Source: Clostridium sp. C8-1-8 (lineage in GTDB: Bacteria > Bacillota > Clostridia > Clostridiales > Clostridiaceae). From it: a DNA stretch of 46,685 nt. The notes under the pieces were generated by a model. That model searched no databases, was not told the DNA's origin, and saw nothing but the letters and a program-made list of their open reading frames with translations. The position numbers were made by a program, and so were the translations under genes. Below are positions 30,885 through 38,016 of this stretch, in pieces (the stretch's first letter is position 1; each line of letters opens with the position of its first letter). The DNA is taken from contig NZ_JAABNO010000038.1 of the NCBI RefSeq assembly GCF_009928445.1, forward strand, positions 1 to 46,685, read 5' to 3'.

Positions 30885-31694
30885 ATGCTAAAAATAGGTG
30901 AATTTGCTGCACTTACTGGAATTAGTATTAATATGTTAAGAAACTATGACAAAATAGGCTTGCTTATTCCAGAGTATGTTGACCAAATTAATAGCTATCG
31001 TTACTACAGTGAAAGTCAGATAATTGTGGCTAACCGTATTCAAATACTCAAAGAATTAGGTTTCGTTTTAAAAGAAATTTTAATAATAAACAGTTGTTCT
31101 GATGATGATATACGTAAATTAATTGAAAAAAAGATCTTAGAAAAACAAAAGGAAAAAAAACATATTGAAGAGCAAATTAATCGGATGGATCAAATCATTA
31201 ATGACATTGGGATGTATAGTGATTTTACCTTTTCTGTTAAAATAACTACTCTTGTGTCGCGGAAAGTTGTCAGTTTACGAGACAGTATAAGCAAATTTGA
31301 AGATGAAGGATTGCTATGGAAAAGATTTGAACGCAAATGTATTGATAACAATGTAAAAATCTTGAACAATGAATATTCATATGCCATAACACATAGCATT
31401 GATTTGGTAAGTAATATAATAGATACAGAGGTTTTGCGCATAGTAAGTGAAGCCCCAAAAGAGACAAAGGGGCTGAATTATTACGAGTTACCTACTATTG
31501 AAATTGCTGTTGTATCATATAAGGGAACTTACAGTAGAATCAGTGATATCAGCAGTTATGTTCATAAATATGTTAAGTTTATGGGGTATGAACTATGTTA
31601 TGCACCATTACGTAAATACTTTGTGTCACCGAATAATGAGTGCGATCCAAAGGAATACATAACAGAATATTACTATCCTCTAAAAAAGATTTGA
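30885..31694 (+). CDS. MerR-family regulator with GyrI-like effector domain
   Basis: 269 residues, with GGAGAAGGAGAAC upstream. The DNA-binding domain is MLKIGEFAALTGISINMLRNYDKIGLLIPEY, then NSYRYYSESQIIVANRIQILKELGF. A dimer helix (about 80-118) and a C-terminal GyrI/BmrR-type ligand domain (about 125-269; ISDISSYVHKYVKFMGYELCYAPLRKYF, ending ITEYYYPLKKI) follow. Such proteins bind bulky hydrophobic drugs and activate transport or detoxification genes. A promoter with the MerR-type 19-bp spacer lies right after its stop codon, pointing to the next gene as target. Confidence 0.87.
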   Translation: MLKIGEFAALTGISINMLRNYDKIGLLIPEYVDQINSYRYYSESQIIVANRIQILKELGFVLKEILIINSCSDDDIRKLIEKKILEKQKEKKHIEEQINRMDQIINDIGMYSDFTFSVKITTLVSRKVVSLRDSISKFEDEGLLWKRFERKCIDNNVKILNNEYSYAITHSIDLVSNIIDTEVLRIVSEAPKETKGLNYYELPTIEIAVVSYKGTYSRISDISSYVHKYVKFMGYELCYAPLRKYFVSPNNECDPKEYITEYYYPLKKI

Positions 31695-31702
31695 AAAGAC
31701 TA

Positions 31703-31733
31703 TTGACCCTCGTATCGCACGAGGGTTTATTAT
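31703..31733 (+). promoter_or_regulatory. MerR-type promoter/operator with 19-bp spacer
   Basis: -35 TTGACC (31703-31708) and -10 TATTAT (31728-31733) are 19 bp apart. A dyad CCCTCGT (31707-31713) / ACGAGGG (31719-31725) is centred in the spacer. This is the geometry of MerR-activated promoters (compare TTGACYYT...ARRGT at zntA or copA). The stem with following TTTATTA could also serve as terminator of the merR gene. Confidence 0.75.
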
Positions 31734-31773
31734 ATTTGTGTTGCAACAAGATATAACTTTTAGGAGATGTAAT

Positions 31774-32826
31774 ATGAGAAAAATAATTTATATAGAGCAT
31801 CATATGGATGACTATGAATGCATGTGGAATGGAATAGAGGATATATATATGAGTAAAACGGGTGAAAGCTTGCCTAATAATTTTTTCTTTAGTCTATCAA
31901 GCTTTGGTTCGTTTTGCTATTTAAAAACTAAAAAGGCTGAGCTTAAGAGGTTAGTGGCTTTAGGAGATGGGCGAACAAAAAAGATGTATGAGTTCTTGGC
32001 TCCTATCATAGGAATTGAATATAAGCACTATGAATACAGCAACTTTGAAAAAGTATTAATAAAAGCTAAATCTGAAGTTGATTCTGGATACCCTGTGGTT
32101 TTGGGAGCTATAGATATGTTTTACCTTCCTTATTATGAAAAGTTGTATCACAAGGAACATATTCCTTTTCACTATATACTTATGGTTGGGTATGATGATG
32201 AAAAACAAAGTATTTATCTATATGATTGTGGTAGATTAAAGCTGCTATCACTTTCTTATAATGAACTACGTAATGCTATGAATTGTAATTATCCTGGTTT
32301 AAGCAAACCCAATACACTTTGTACCATTAGAATAAATAAACAAATAGATAAGATTCAAATTGCCAAAGACGCTCTTGCAAGAAAAAAGTGTTTATTTCTA
32401 AATCCAACAGCAGGTTTTCTAGGATATAAAGGGTTTGAAAAGTTTATCAGTGAACTTCCAAAATGGAAGAATGAGCTTAGTAAAGAAGAATATGATAAAA
32501 TATTGCTCAATATGGTAGGATTTTTTGGTTCAGTTCCAACCATTCCAAATGCTATTAAAGGCGTTGATGAGCCTGACTTCGTTGAGTTTAAGGGTGGCTT
32601 TGAAAAAATCAGTATTATATTAAGAAGTATAGGGGATGAAACAAATAATTACCATTGGATACAGTCCTCAGTTTTCTTTGATGAAGGTGCAGAAGTGATT
32701 AAACAGATTTCAGAGATTATAATAAAATACTTATCTAATAAAGAAGATAATACGCAATTGTTGCCAAAACTATTTACTAAAGTTTTAGAGAAAATGATAG
32801 AAGGCTACAATGCATTAGACCTTTGA
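31774..32826 (+). CDS. BtrH-type (butirosin H-like) peptidase/acyltransferase-fold protein
   Basis: 350 residues from ATG 31774, behind TTAGGAGATG; the frame upstream to 31738 is leader. The N-terminal about 130 residues resemble the BtrH N-terminal domain, a papain-like fold: ECMWNGIEDIYMSKTG carries a Cys in the nucleophile position, and HIPFHYILMVGYDDEKQSIYLYDCGR carries the His and the usual D-x-G. The C-terminal about 200 residues match the DUF4872-like second domain. BtrH moves an acyl chain from a carrier protein in butirosin synthesis, but relatives occur alone. The adjacent drug-type MerR gene and its operator suggest inducible expression. Confidence 0.72.
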   Translation: MRKIIYIEHHMDDYECMWNGIEDIYMSKTGESLPNNFFFSLSSFGSFCYLKTKKAELKRLVALGDGRTKKMYEFLAPIIGIEYKHYEYSNFEKVLIKAKSEVDSGYPVVLGAIDMFYLPYYEKLYHKEHIPFHYILMVGYDDEKQSIYLYDCGRLKLLSLSYNELRNAMNCNYPGLSKPNTLCTIRINKQIDKIQIAKDALARKKCLFLNPTAGFLGYKGFEKFISELPKWKNELSKEEYDKILLNMVGFFGSVPTIPNAIKGVDEPDFVEFKGGFEKISIILRSIGDETNNYHWIQSSVFFDEGAEVIKQISEIIIKYLSNKEDNTQLLPKLFTKVLEKMIEGYNALDL

Positions 32827-32900
32827 GAGAGCTACTTCTAGTATAATTATGACTTCAGCTTTTAGGAAGACTACAATAACAATTTAAATAAATTTTAATT

Positions 32901-32926
32901 CACGTATAACTTAGAATTGTGTTGTT
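32901..32926 (+). repeat. Possible fragment of structured repeat S
   Basis: CACGTATAACTTAGAATTGT resembles the S-element tail (CACGTATGTATAACTTAATA) but lacks the hairpin part. It lies upstream of the dienelactone hydrolase-like gene, as S copies lie upstream of other genes. Confidence 0.3.
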
Positions 32927-33037
32927 TTTTCGTTGAAAAGTAAAATTATTTACTATATGATTATTAACAAAAATAGCAAAAAATGCGTAAAGAAATTAGG
33001 GTGTATAAAGGACTTTTTTGATATTGAGGAGGGAAAC

Positions 33038-33628
33038 ATGGAAATAGTAAAAAATTATGATTCTGTAATAATAGTATTACATGAGATATACGGGATTAAT
33101 GAACATATTAAGAAGGTTTGCAAGAAGTTTTCTAGGGATGGATATGATGTCATCTGCCCAAATCTAATTAACCTTTCTCAACCTTTTAATTACGCTTCTG
33201 AGAAAGAGGCATATGAACATTTTATTGATAATATCGGATTTGATCTTGCAACTAGGCAAGCTAAAGAAGTGATTGTGGAAGCTAAAAAACAATATAAGAA
33301 TATATATTTATTAGGGTATAGTGTAGGTGCAACAGTTGCATGGTTATGCAGTGAGGAAGAAACTATGTGTAGTGGGATAATAGGATATTATGGTTCACGG
33401 ATTAGGGATTATATGAATATCACTCCAAAATGTCCAACCCTTCTAATTTTCCCTTCTGAAGAGATATCCTTTAATGTAGAAGAATTAGTTAATCATTTGA
33501 ACAAGGATAGTATTAGTGCTTATATGTTAAATGGAAAGCATGGCTTTGGGGATCCTTTTTCTAAAAACTATTGTGAACAGTCATTCAAAGAAGCACAAAA
33601 ATTGGTTGACAGCTTTTTGCAGAGATAG
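33038..33628 (+). CDS. Dienelactone hydrolase-like alpha/beta-hydrolase
   Basis: 196 residues from ATG 33038, behind GAGGAGGGA; the open frame back to 32933 has no such site. VIIVLHEIYGINEHIKKVCKKF is the family's start (H-E-x-x-G). LGYSVGATVAWLCS is the nucleophile elbow with Ser where classical dienelactone hydrolases have Cys. PTLLIFPSEEISF supplies the acid region and LNGKHGFGDPFS the catalytic His in the usual H-G-F. The triad is therefore present in a short form of the family. Cytoplasmic; substrate unknown. Confidence 0.8.
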   Translation: MEIVKNYDSVIIVLHEIYGINEHIKKVCKKFSRDGYDVICPNLINLSQPFNYASEKEAYEHFIDNIGFDLATRQAKEVIVEAKKQYKNIYLLGYSVGATVAWLCSEEETMCSGIIGYYGSRIRDYMNITPKCPTLLIFPSEEISFNVEELVNHLNKDSISAYMLNGKHGFGDPFSKNYCEQSFKEAQKLVDSFLQR

Positions 33629-33700
33629 GGGACGGAACTACCGTCCCAAGGTTTCTTGAACATAAATAACAATACTTTAATTATAGATGCAGTGGAGTTG
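33628..33700. repeat. REP-like palindrome, long form
   Basis: Perfect stem GGGACGG (33629-33635) / CCGTCCC (33641-33647), starting at the last base of the preceding stop codon. The following AAGGTTTCTTGAACATAAAT resembles the extension of the copy at 16561. Confidence 0.7.
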
Positions 33701-33790
33701 GATTTTAAAAATATCACTACAATAGAGAAATATTGAGGCTGGCTTGAGAATTATTGATGGCAGAATGTACCGTAAGTAAATAAGTTTTAC

Positions 33791-33830
33791 AACCTTAGGC
33801 GTTAATATAATTTGCCTAAGGTTAGTTTTA
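33791..33830 (+). terminator. Intrinsic terminator
   Basis: AACCTTAGGC (33791-33800) / GCCTAAGGTT (33814-33823), followed by AGTTTTATT. Confidence 0.78.
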
Positions 33831-33870
33831 TTAATAAAAATACATATAATAAGAAATTGCAATTTACAAC

Positions 33871-33928
33871 AAATGTTCCGATATATAATATATGGTATAA
33901 TTTACATGTATTATATGTTGGAACATTT
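33871..33928. promoter_or_regulatory. 58-bp interrupted palindrome before an acetyltransferase gene
   Basis: Outer arms AAATGTTCC (33871-33879) / GGAACATTT (33920-33928) and inner arms ATATAATATATG / CATGTATTATAT give one long imperfect hairpin with -10-like TATAAT sequences inside. It may be an operator over the promoter, or a small palindromic insertion. The GNAT gene starts 62 bases on. Confidence 0.5.
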
Positions 33929-33990
33929 TTTGAGGAGAGGTTACATCTATAGCCAAGAGGAATTAAACAAATTTATGGAGGTGTTTAGCA

Positions 33991-34587
33991 ATGGAAATAA
34001 CGGTAAGAGCCGAAGAAGTAAAGGACTATCGTAGAGTGGAAGAAATAACAAGAGAGGCATTTTCCTATCCTGGAAGAATAGAACGAGGTGGAATTGGCTC
34101 CCCATATGAACACTGGATGGTCAATGAGTTGCGTAACCGTGATGGCATTAAAGAATTAAGCTTTGTAGCTGAAATAGATGGACAACTAGTCGGCCATATT
34201 ATTTGCAGTAATGCTGTTGTAAAAACACCTGACGGAAGAAAACTACCTGTGGTTGATTTCGGGCCAATCAGTGTATTGCCAAAATTTCAGCGACAGGGAG
34301 TGGGAAAAGCTCTAATACAGACAATGATAAGCAATGCTAAAAGTCTTGGATATGGTGCAATCATATTTTTTGGACGTCCAGAATATTATCCTCAGTTTGG
34401 GTTTGTTGAAGCAGTGGAATATGGTGTAACAGACTGTAATGGTGAGAATTATCCAGCTTTTATGGCGATGGAGCTAAAAAAAGGATACCTTGCTGATGCA
34501 CGTGGTGGTAAATACTATGAATCAGATATTTATGACGATAGTAAAAACAGGGCAGCAGTTACTGAGTTTGACCAATCCTTTAGGTAA
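33991..34587 (+). CDS. GNAT N-acetyltransferase
   Basis: 198 residues, behind TGGAGGTG. Resembles the widespread 'predicted N-acetyltransferase YhbS-like' group: VRAEEVKDYRRVEEITREAF, ELSFVAEIDGQLVGHIICSNA, VDFGPISVLPKFQRQGVGKALIQTMI (Q-R-Q-G-V-G loop), then IIFFGRPEYYPQFGFVEA with the Y-x-x-F-G-F motif. All acetyl-CoA-binding parts are present. The substrate is not known for most of this group. Monocistronic, with its own palindrome-covered promoter. Confidence 0.87.
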   Translation: MEITVRAEEVKDYRRVEEITREAFSYPGRIERGGIGSPYEHWMVNELRNRDGIKELSFVAEIDGQLVGHIICSNAVVKTPDGRKLPVVDFGPISVLPKFQRQGVGKALIQTMISNAKSLGYGAIIFFGRPEYYPQFGFVEAVEYGVTDCNGENYPAFMAMELKKGYLADARGGKYYESDIYDDSKNRAAVTEFDQSFR

Positions 34588-34674
34588 ATTCGTACATTGG
34601 TACAAGTTTAATTCATATGTACCAATCCATCTTTAGTGATATCAAATCATTTTTATATTGGAAGGTGAAATAAA

Positions 34675-35193
34675 GTGAATCTAAATAATATAATTACTGA
34701 CAACTTAATATTAATACCTGTGACCTTAGAAATAACTGAAGCTTTATTAGCTGGAAGTAGTGAAGAAATTGAAAAACTGGGAGTAACTATAGATGAAAAA
34801 TGGCCTACTGATGATACTAAAGACATATTACCCTTTATAAATCAGAGCTTAGAGAAAGATAAGGTTCCAAGTGGATTTGAATTTTGGATGATTGTAAAGA
34901 AAGCTAATATGAAGGTAGTAGGAGATATAGGCTTTAAAGGAAAGCCAGATGAAAAAGGTGAAATTGAAGTTGGATTTGGCTTAGTAGAAAATGAAAGAGG
35001 TCATGGCTTAGGCTTTGAAGCATTAAAGGCTATTATAGACTGGGCGTTTTCTCAACAGAATGTTAAGGTTATTAAAGCAGATTGTTTGATAGATAATAAG
35101 CCTTCTGCAGGAATATTAGAAAAGGTTGGTATGAAAGAGATTGATCGAGATAAGGACTATATTTACTGGGAGCTTATAGGGGCAATGCGCTAA
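34675..35193 (+). CDS. GNAT N-acetyltransferase, RimJ/RimL type
   Basis: 172 residues from GTG 34675, behind GGAAGGTG. NLILIPVTLEITEALLAG opens the domain, WMIVKKANMKVVGDIGFKG is the central hairpin, EVGFGLVENERGHGLGFEALKAIIDWAF the acetyl-CoA loop (R-G-H-G-L-G), and KADCLIDNKPSAGILEKVGM the C-terminal N-x-x-S/A...G-M signature. The protein looks complete and active. It lies 87 bases after the previous acetyltransferase but is not closely related to it. Confidence 0.87.
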   Translation: MNLNNIITDNLILIPVTLEITEALLAGSSEEIEKLGVTIDEKWPTDDTKDILPFINQSLEKDKVPSGFEFWMIVKKANMKVVGDIGFKGKPDEKGEIEVGFGLVENERGHGLGFEALKAIIDWAFSQQNVKVIKADCLIDNKPSAGILEKVGMKEIDRDKDYIYWELIGAMR

Positions 35194-35271
35194 TGTACCA
35201 GTAATAATAATTAAAGCTATTTTAATATCTAAGTAACTAAAGGATAATTACTCAATTTGAAAGGTTGATAT

Positions 35272-35535
35272 ATGGTGACAAAAATCAATGATAGCACTGA
35301 AATGCTTTCTAACTTAGATAATTTACATACCACTGATTTAGGTGTAGTTAGAATTAAGAAAAATCTTTCCTTAGATGTAGAGGATGTTGTTAGATGGTGC
35401 AGAGAGAAAATACAAGCTCCAAATGCTTTGATAACAAGAAGAGGCAAGAACTGGTATGTAGATATAGATGCTTGCGAAATAACTGTAAATGCTTATAGTT
35501 ATACCATTATTACTGCTCACAAGATAAAGAAGTAA
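35272..35535 (+). CDS. DUF3781-domain protein
   Basis: 87 residues from ATG 35272, with GAAAGGTTG upstream. LHTTDLGVVRIKKNLSLDVEDVVRWCREKIQ, NALITRRGKNWYVDIDACEITVNAYSYTIITAHKIKK follow the DUF3781 pattern of a helical first half and two closing strands ending in TAHK. Role unknown; members are common as lone genes in Firmicutes. It sits 78 bases after the RimJ-like gene and could share its transcript. Confidence 0.75.
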   Translation: MVTKINDSTEMLSNLDNLHTTDLGVVRIKKNLSLDVEDVVRWCREKIQAPNALITRRGKNWYVDIDACEITVNAYSYTIITAHKIKK

Positions 35536-35627
35536 GCTAGGTCTACTTGAAGTGAGGTATAGATTAAGGCAATTAGATGGATTTACTGTTATCAGGTAAG
35601 AAGTTGAATCAGCAAATCACAATAAAG

Positions 35628-35675
35628 GGCTACTACAAAACTAGAATAGTTAGTTTTGTAGTAGCCTATTTTTTC
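35628..35675 (+). terminator. Strong intrinsic terminator
   Basis: GGCTACTACAAAACTA (35628-35643) pairs with TAGTTTTGTAGTAGCC (35651-35666), then TATTTTTTC: a 16-base perfect stem with a T-run. Confidence 0.9.
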
Positions 35676-35706
35676 GGTAATAAAAAATTTGCTGAAGCAA
35701 CCTTTT

Positions 35707-35838
35707 TCAATTATCTTTTTTGCTCATCTGATTTTTACTTACGTATGTGAAGAAATTCTCACAGTCGACATAATCTTGCCTTTTACTGTTTACACTAAAT
35801 GGCTGTCCTAGGAACTTGAAAATACTAGGCTTATCTAG
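35707..35838 (-). pseudogene. C-terminal remnant of an unknown gene
   Basis: On the minus strand 43 codons read LDKPSIFKFLGQPF, VNSKRQDYVDCENFFTYV and SKNQMSKKDN before a stop. The composition looks like real protein, with no start codon or ribosome site and an in-frame stop just before it. I do not recognise the family. The rest of 35536-36055 holds no gene that I can support. Confidence 0.35.
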
Positions 35839-36055
35839 CTAAAAACTGGAGAAGGGAGTAAAACGTGTGGATTCTAAAAAACTCATATTAATTGTACAAC
35901 TAAATTATGAAGCTAACTAAATCATGGATTGAACAATATAATGAATTAACTATGATTTTCAACTTAGTATTAACATCAAATTTAGAGAATTTAGTAGCAG
36001 AGTTTTAATTTCTTATATCATTACAATATAATAGTTTTTAAGAATTTCATCAGCT

Positions 36056-36685
36056 TTATAGTTCTTTTCTGCATTTTATCATTAAAAAGTTTACTGGAGG
36101 TTTATCAGGATTATCCTTATATATGTCATCAATCTCTGCAAAGTCAACAAGTCCATAATCTCCAAACTCTTTCTCTATAGACCGAGAATCATAGAAAAAT
36201 AGCTTTACCCCATAGGAAGTTTCATAATAATTTTCACCAAGCTTCGTGCCATTGCCGTACATTGGAGCTTTTTCAGAAACAGCAGTAAAAATCATATATC
36301 CACCTGGTTTTAAATGGTTGTAGCAATCACTAATAAACTTTTTTCTTTCAGATTGGTTTAACAGATGAATAAGTGCAAAGCTGGCTATACCATCATAGAG
36401 TTTATTTTCAAAAGGCATATCGGATACTGAGCCGTGATATATTTTATTTTTAATTTCATTCTGCCTTGCTATATTGATTGCTGTTTGAGAAATTTCAATT
36501 CCTGTAACTTCCATGTTGTTATCAGTAAAGGGGTTTACATTTCTTCCATATCCAATGCCTGGTATTAATATATCCTTTAGATTATTTTCAGCAAAGTAAT
36601 CTGCTACTACAAATGCAATGCTTGATGGCTCAACCCCCCACATCGCTTGCTTTTCTGCAAAACTCTTTTCCCAGAATTCAGACAT
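36056..36685 (-). CDS. Class I SAM-dependent methyltransferase (TehB/TPMT-like)
   Basis: 209 residues, with AAAGGAGATG before the ATG. KDILIPGIGYGRNVNPF is motif I in the variant form (IPGxGxGRN) of the TehB/thiopurine methyltransferase-like group, EVTGIEIS the ribose-binding acid, YDGIASFALIHLLN motif post-I, and NHLKPGGYMIFTAV motif III. WEKSFAEKQAMWGVEPS is the N-terminal substrate lid, where Trp residues are usual. Relatives methylate thiols, tellurite, selenite or halides. The upstream motif shared with the rrf2 gene suggests control by that regulator. Confidence 0.85.
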   Translation of the reverse strand: MSEFWEKSFAEKQAMWGVEPSSIAFVVADYFAENNLKDILIPGIGYGRNVNPFTDNNMEVTGIEISQTAINIARQNEIKNKIYHGSVSDMPFENKLYDGIASFALIHLLNQSERKKFISDCYNHLKPGGYMIFTAVSEKAPMYGNGTKLGENYYETSYGVKLFFYDSRSIEKEFGDYGLVDFAEIDDIYKDNPDKPPVNFLMIKCRKEL

Positions 36686-36817
36686 ATAAACATCTCCTTT
36701 AAATTTATCTTACGATTGCTTGCGCAACAAATGATTTTATTTTTAGTATAAAGTCTATTTTTAGCTAACATTGTTAATATGCTACTTATAACAAAAATAT
36801 AATTATATTAATTAAAT

Positions 36818-36850
36818 ATATTACAGACTGTATTTATCTACAATTAGAGT
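36818..36850 (-). promoter_or_regulatory. Candidate Rrf2 operator upstream of the methyltransferase gene
   Basis: ATATTACAGACTGTATTTAT followed by CTACAATT nearly repeats the sequence upstream of rrf2 itself (37289-37316). Half-sites are AGAC and its partner on the other strand with a 7-base centre (one arm altered to AGAT here). Confidence 0.6.
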
Positions 36851-36880
36851 ATAAAAATATCTATGAGATAAAGGTGGTGA

Positions 36881-37261
36881 TTATATAATTTCAAATAATT
36901 TTTTATCTTTAAGATAAGCTTCAAACATATTTTCAGCTTCGTCCATTGCTTTTTGAATTTTGCACTCATGACTTTCATCCATTTCACAGGTAAACATAGG
37001 GCTACTTCCTTCAGTTGCCTCAATTACATCTAAAAGTGAAATATCTTCTTTCTTTTTACGTAAAACATAACCACCATTTACACCTGGGGTTGATTGGATT
37101 ATATTAGCCTTTACTAATTGTGTTAAAATCTTTGATAAATAACTTGGAGAAATATTTAAATGGCTTGCCAAAGGCTGCAAACTTAAATTATCTCTTTTAT
37201 CATACTTAATCATATATGCAACTATATGTAATGCATAATTAGTAGCTTTTGTATATTTCAT
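36881..37261 (-). CDS. Rrf2-family transcriptional regulator
   Basis: 126 residues, ATG complementary to 37259-37261, with GGAGGATAG upstream. Winged helix: KYTKATNYALHIVAYMIKYD, LSLQPLASHLNISPSYLSKILTQLVKANIIQSTPGVNGGYVLRK (the 'S..YL.KIL..L..AGL..S..G..GGY.L' signature). The region that holds three Cys in IscR/NsrR has only two (FTCEMDESHECKIQ), so an iron-sulfur cluster of the IscR type is uncertain. It may sense redox or sulfur state. Probably controls itself and the downstream methyltransferase. Confidence 0.88.
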   Translation of the reverse strand: MKYTKATNYALHIVAYMIKYDKRDNLSLQPLASHLNISPSYLSKILTQLVKANIIQSTPGVNGGYVLRKKKEDISLLDVIEATEGSSPMFTCEMDESHECKIQKAMDEAENMFEAYLKDKKLFEII

Positions 37262-37288
37262 ATCTATCCTCCATGTATAATTACTCAG

Positions 37289-37316
37289 ATATTACAGACT
37301 GCATTTGTCTATAATA
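37289..37316 (-). promoter_or_regulatory. Candidate Rrf2 operator in its own promoter
   Basis: Dyad TATTA.AGAC-N7-GTCT.TAATA (minus strand), lying about 30-55 bases before the rrf2 start. The same sequence with few changes occurs at 36818-36845. Confidence 0.65.
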
Positions 37317-37692
37317 CACCGATTTATAATTTTAGTAAATACTTATTAATGGTTAAATAACTTCTATTATATTTTCTATGGAAGCCTACTGAGTTATAGA
37401 ATGTATTATTGAGATAAATAACATAATTAAAAGCTTATTTTGTTTAAAGGGTATTACGTGAACTTAATGTAAGTATATTATTAAGAAATAAATGCTAATA
37501 TTCCCAGGATGGAGAGGAGATTGTAATTTAAAGTAGTGTTGGAAGGAACAGCACTAAGACATGTTTATTTGTACAATATTTTGCTAAAAAACCAAAGAAG
37601 AATTGTTTGCCATATTGTTGAAATTTTATTAATAATATGGATTTAATGTTAATGTATGAATAAAAAAATTAAAAAAAAATTAAAAAAAACTA

Positions 37693-37721
37693 TTGAAACA
37701 TGTTTAAAATGATGCTATTAT
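37693..37721 (+). promoter_or_regulatory. Promoter of the mannose PTS operon
   Basis: TTGAAA (37693-37698), 17-bp spacer, TATTAT (37716-37721). The transcript would start near 37728, about 290 bases before the first gene. I looked for a -24/-12 sigma-54 promoter, common for mannose PTS operons, and saw none. Confidence 0.6.
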
Positions 37722-37727
37722 GGAAAC

Positions 37728-38010
37728 GTAGTCAATAGCGAAACATCAAGCGATGGTTACCTATTAGATTACAATAAAATTTAATATTCGTAATGTTACT
37801 GATTAGATCAGGCATGAGCGTAAATAATGAAATTATTTAATATTGGTTAGCTATTTCACATAGTTTAAACAGTTGTACAAGTTATTATATATAATTAATG
37901 ATTATTTTTATGTATAAACTGTGTGAATAAACTGCAACCTAGTATTATAGATTTTATTTTAATGCTCATGCCTTTTTGATTTTGTAACAAATATATAACT
38001 AGGAGGTATA
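37728..38010 (+). ncRNA. Structured 5' leader of the PTS operon, possible cis-regulatory RNA
   Basis: AGGCATGAGC (37810-37819) is exactly complementary to GCTCATGCCT (37964-37973), which is followed by TTTT. Nested inside are TTCACATAGTTTA (37855-37867) and TAAACTGTGTGAA (37915-37927), also complementary with one G-U. Two nested long-range stems ending in a U-run, about 40 bases before the start codon, look like a leader with conditional termination. No known riboswitch consensus was recognised. Confidence 0.55.
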
Positions 38011-38016
38011 TGTAAA

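Noticed and set aside
35870..35926. 17-codon frame starting GTG after GGGAG at 35870-35926
   Set aside because: It ends after 17 codons and resembles nothing; it may be a gene remnant but cannot be supported.
37728..38010. Known riboswitch or T-box in the PTS leader
   Set aside because: No T-box sequence or other riboswitch consensus that I know was visible, so the leader is reported only as an unassigned structured RNA.
37321..38016. Sigma-54 (-24/-12) promoter for the mannose PTS operon
   Set aside because: I looked for TGGCAC-N5-TTGC-like sequence in this stretch and found none; a sigma-A type promoter fits instead.
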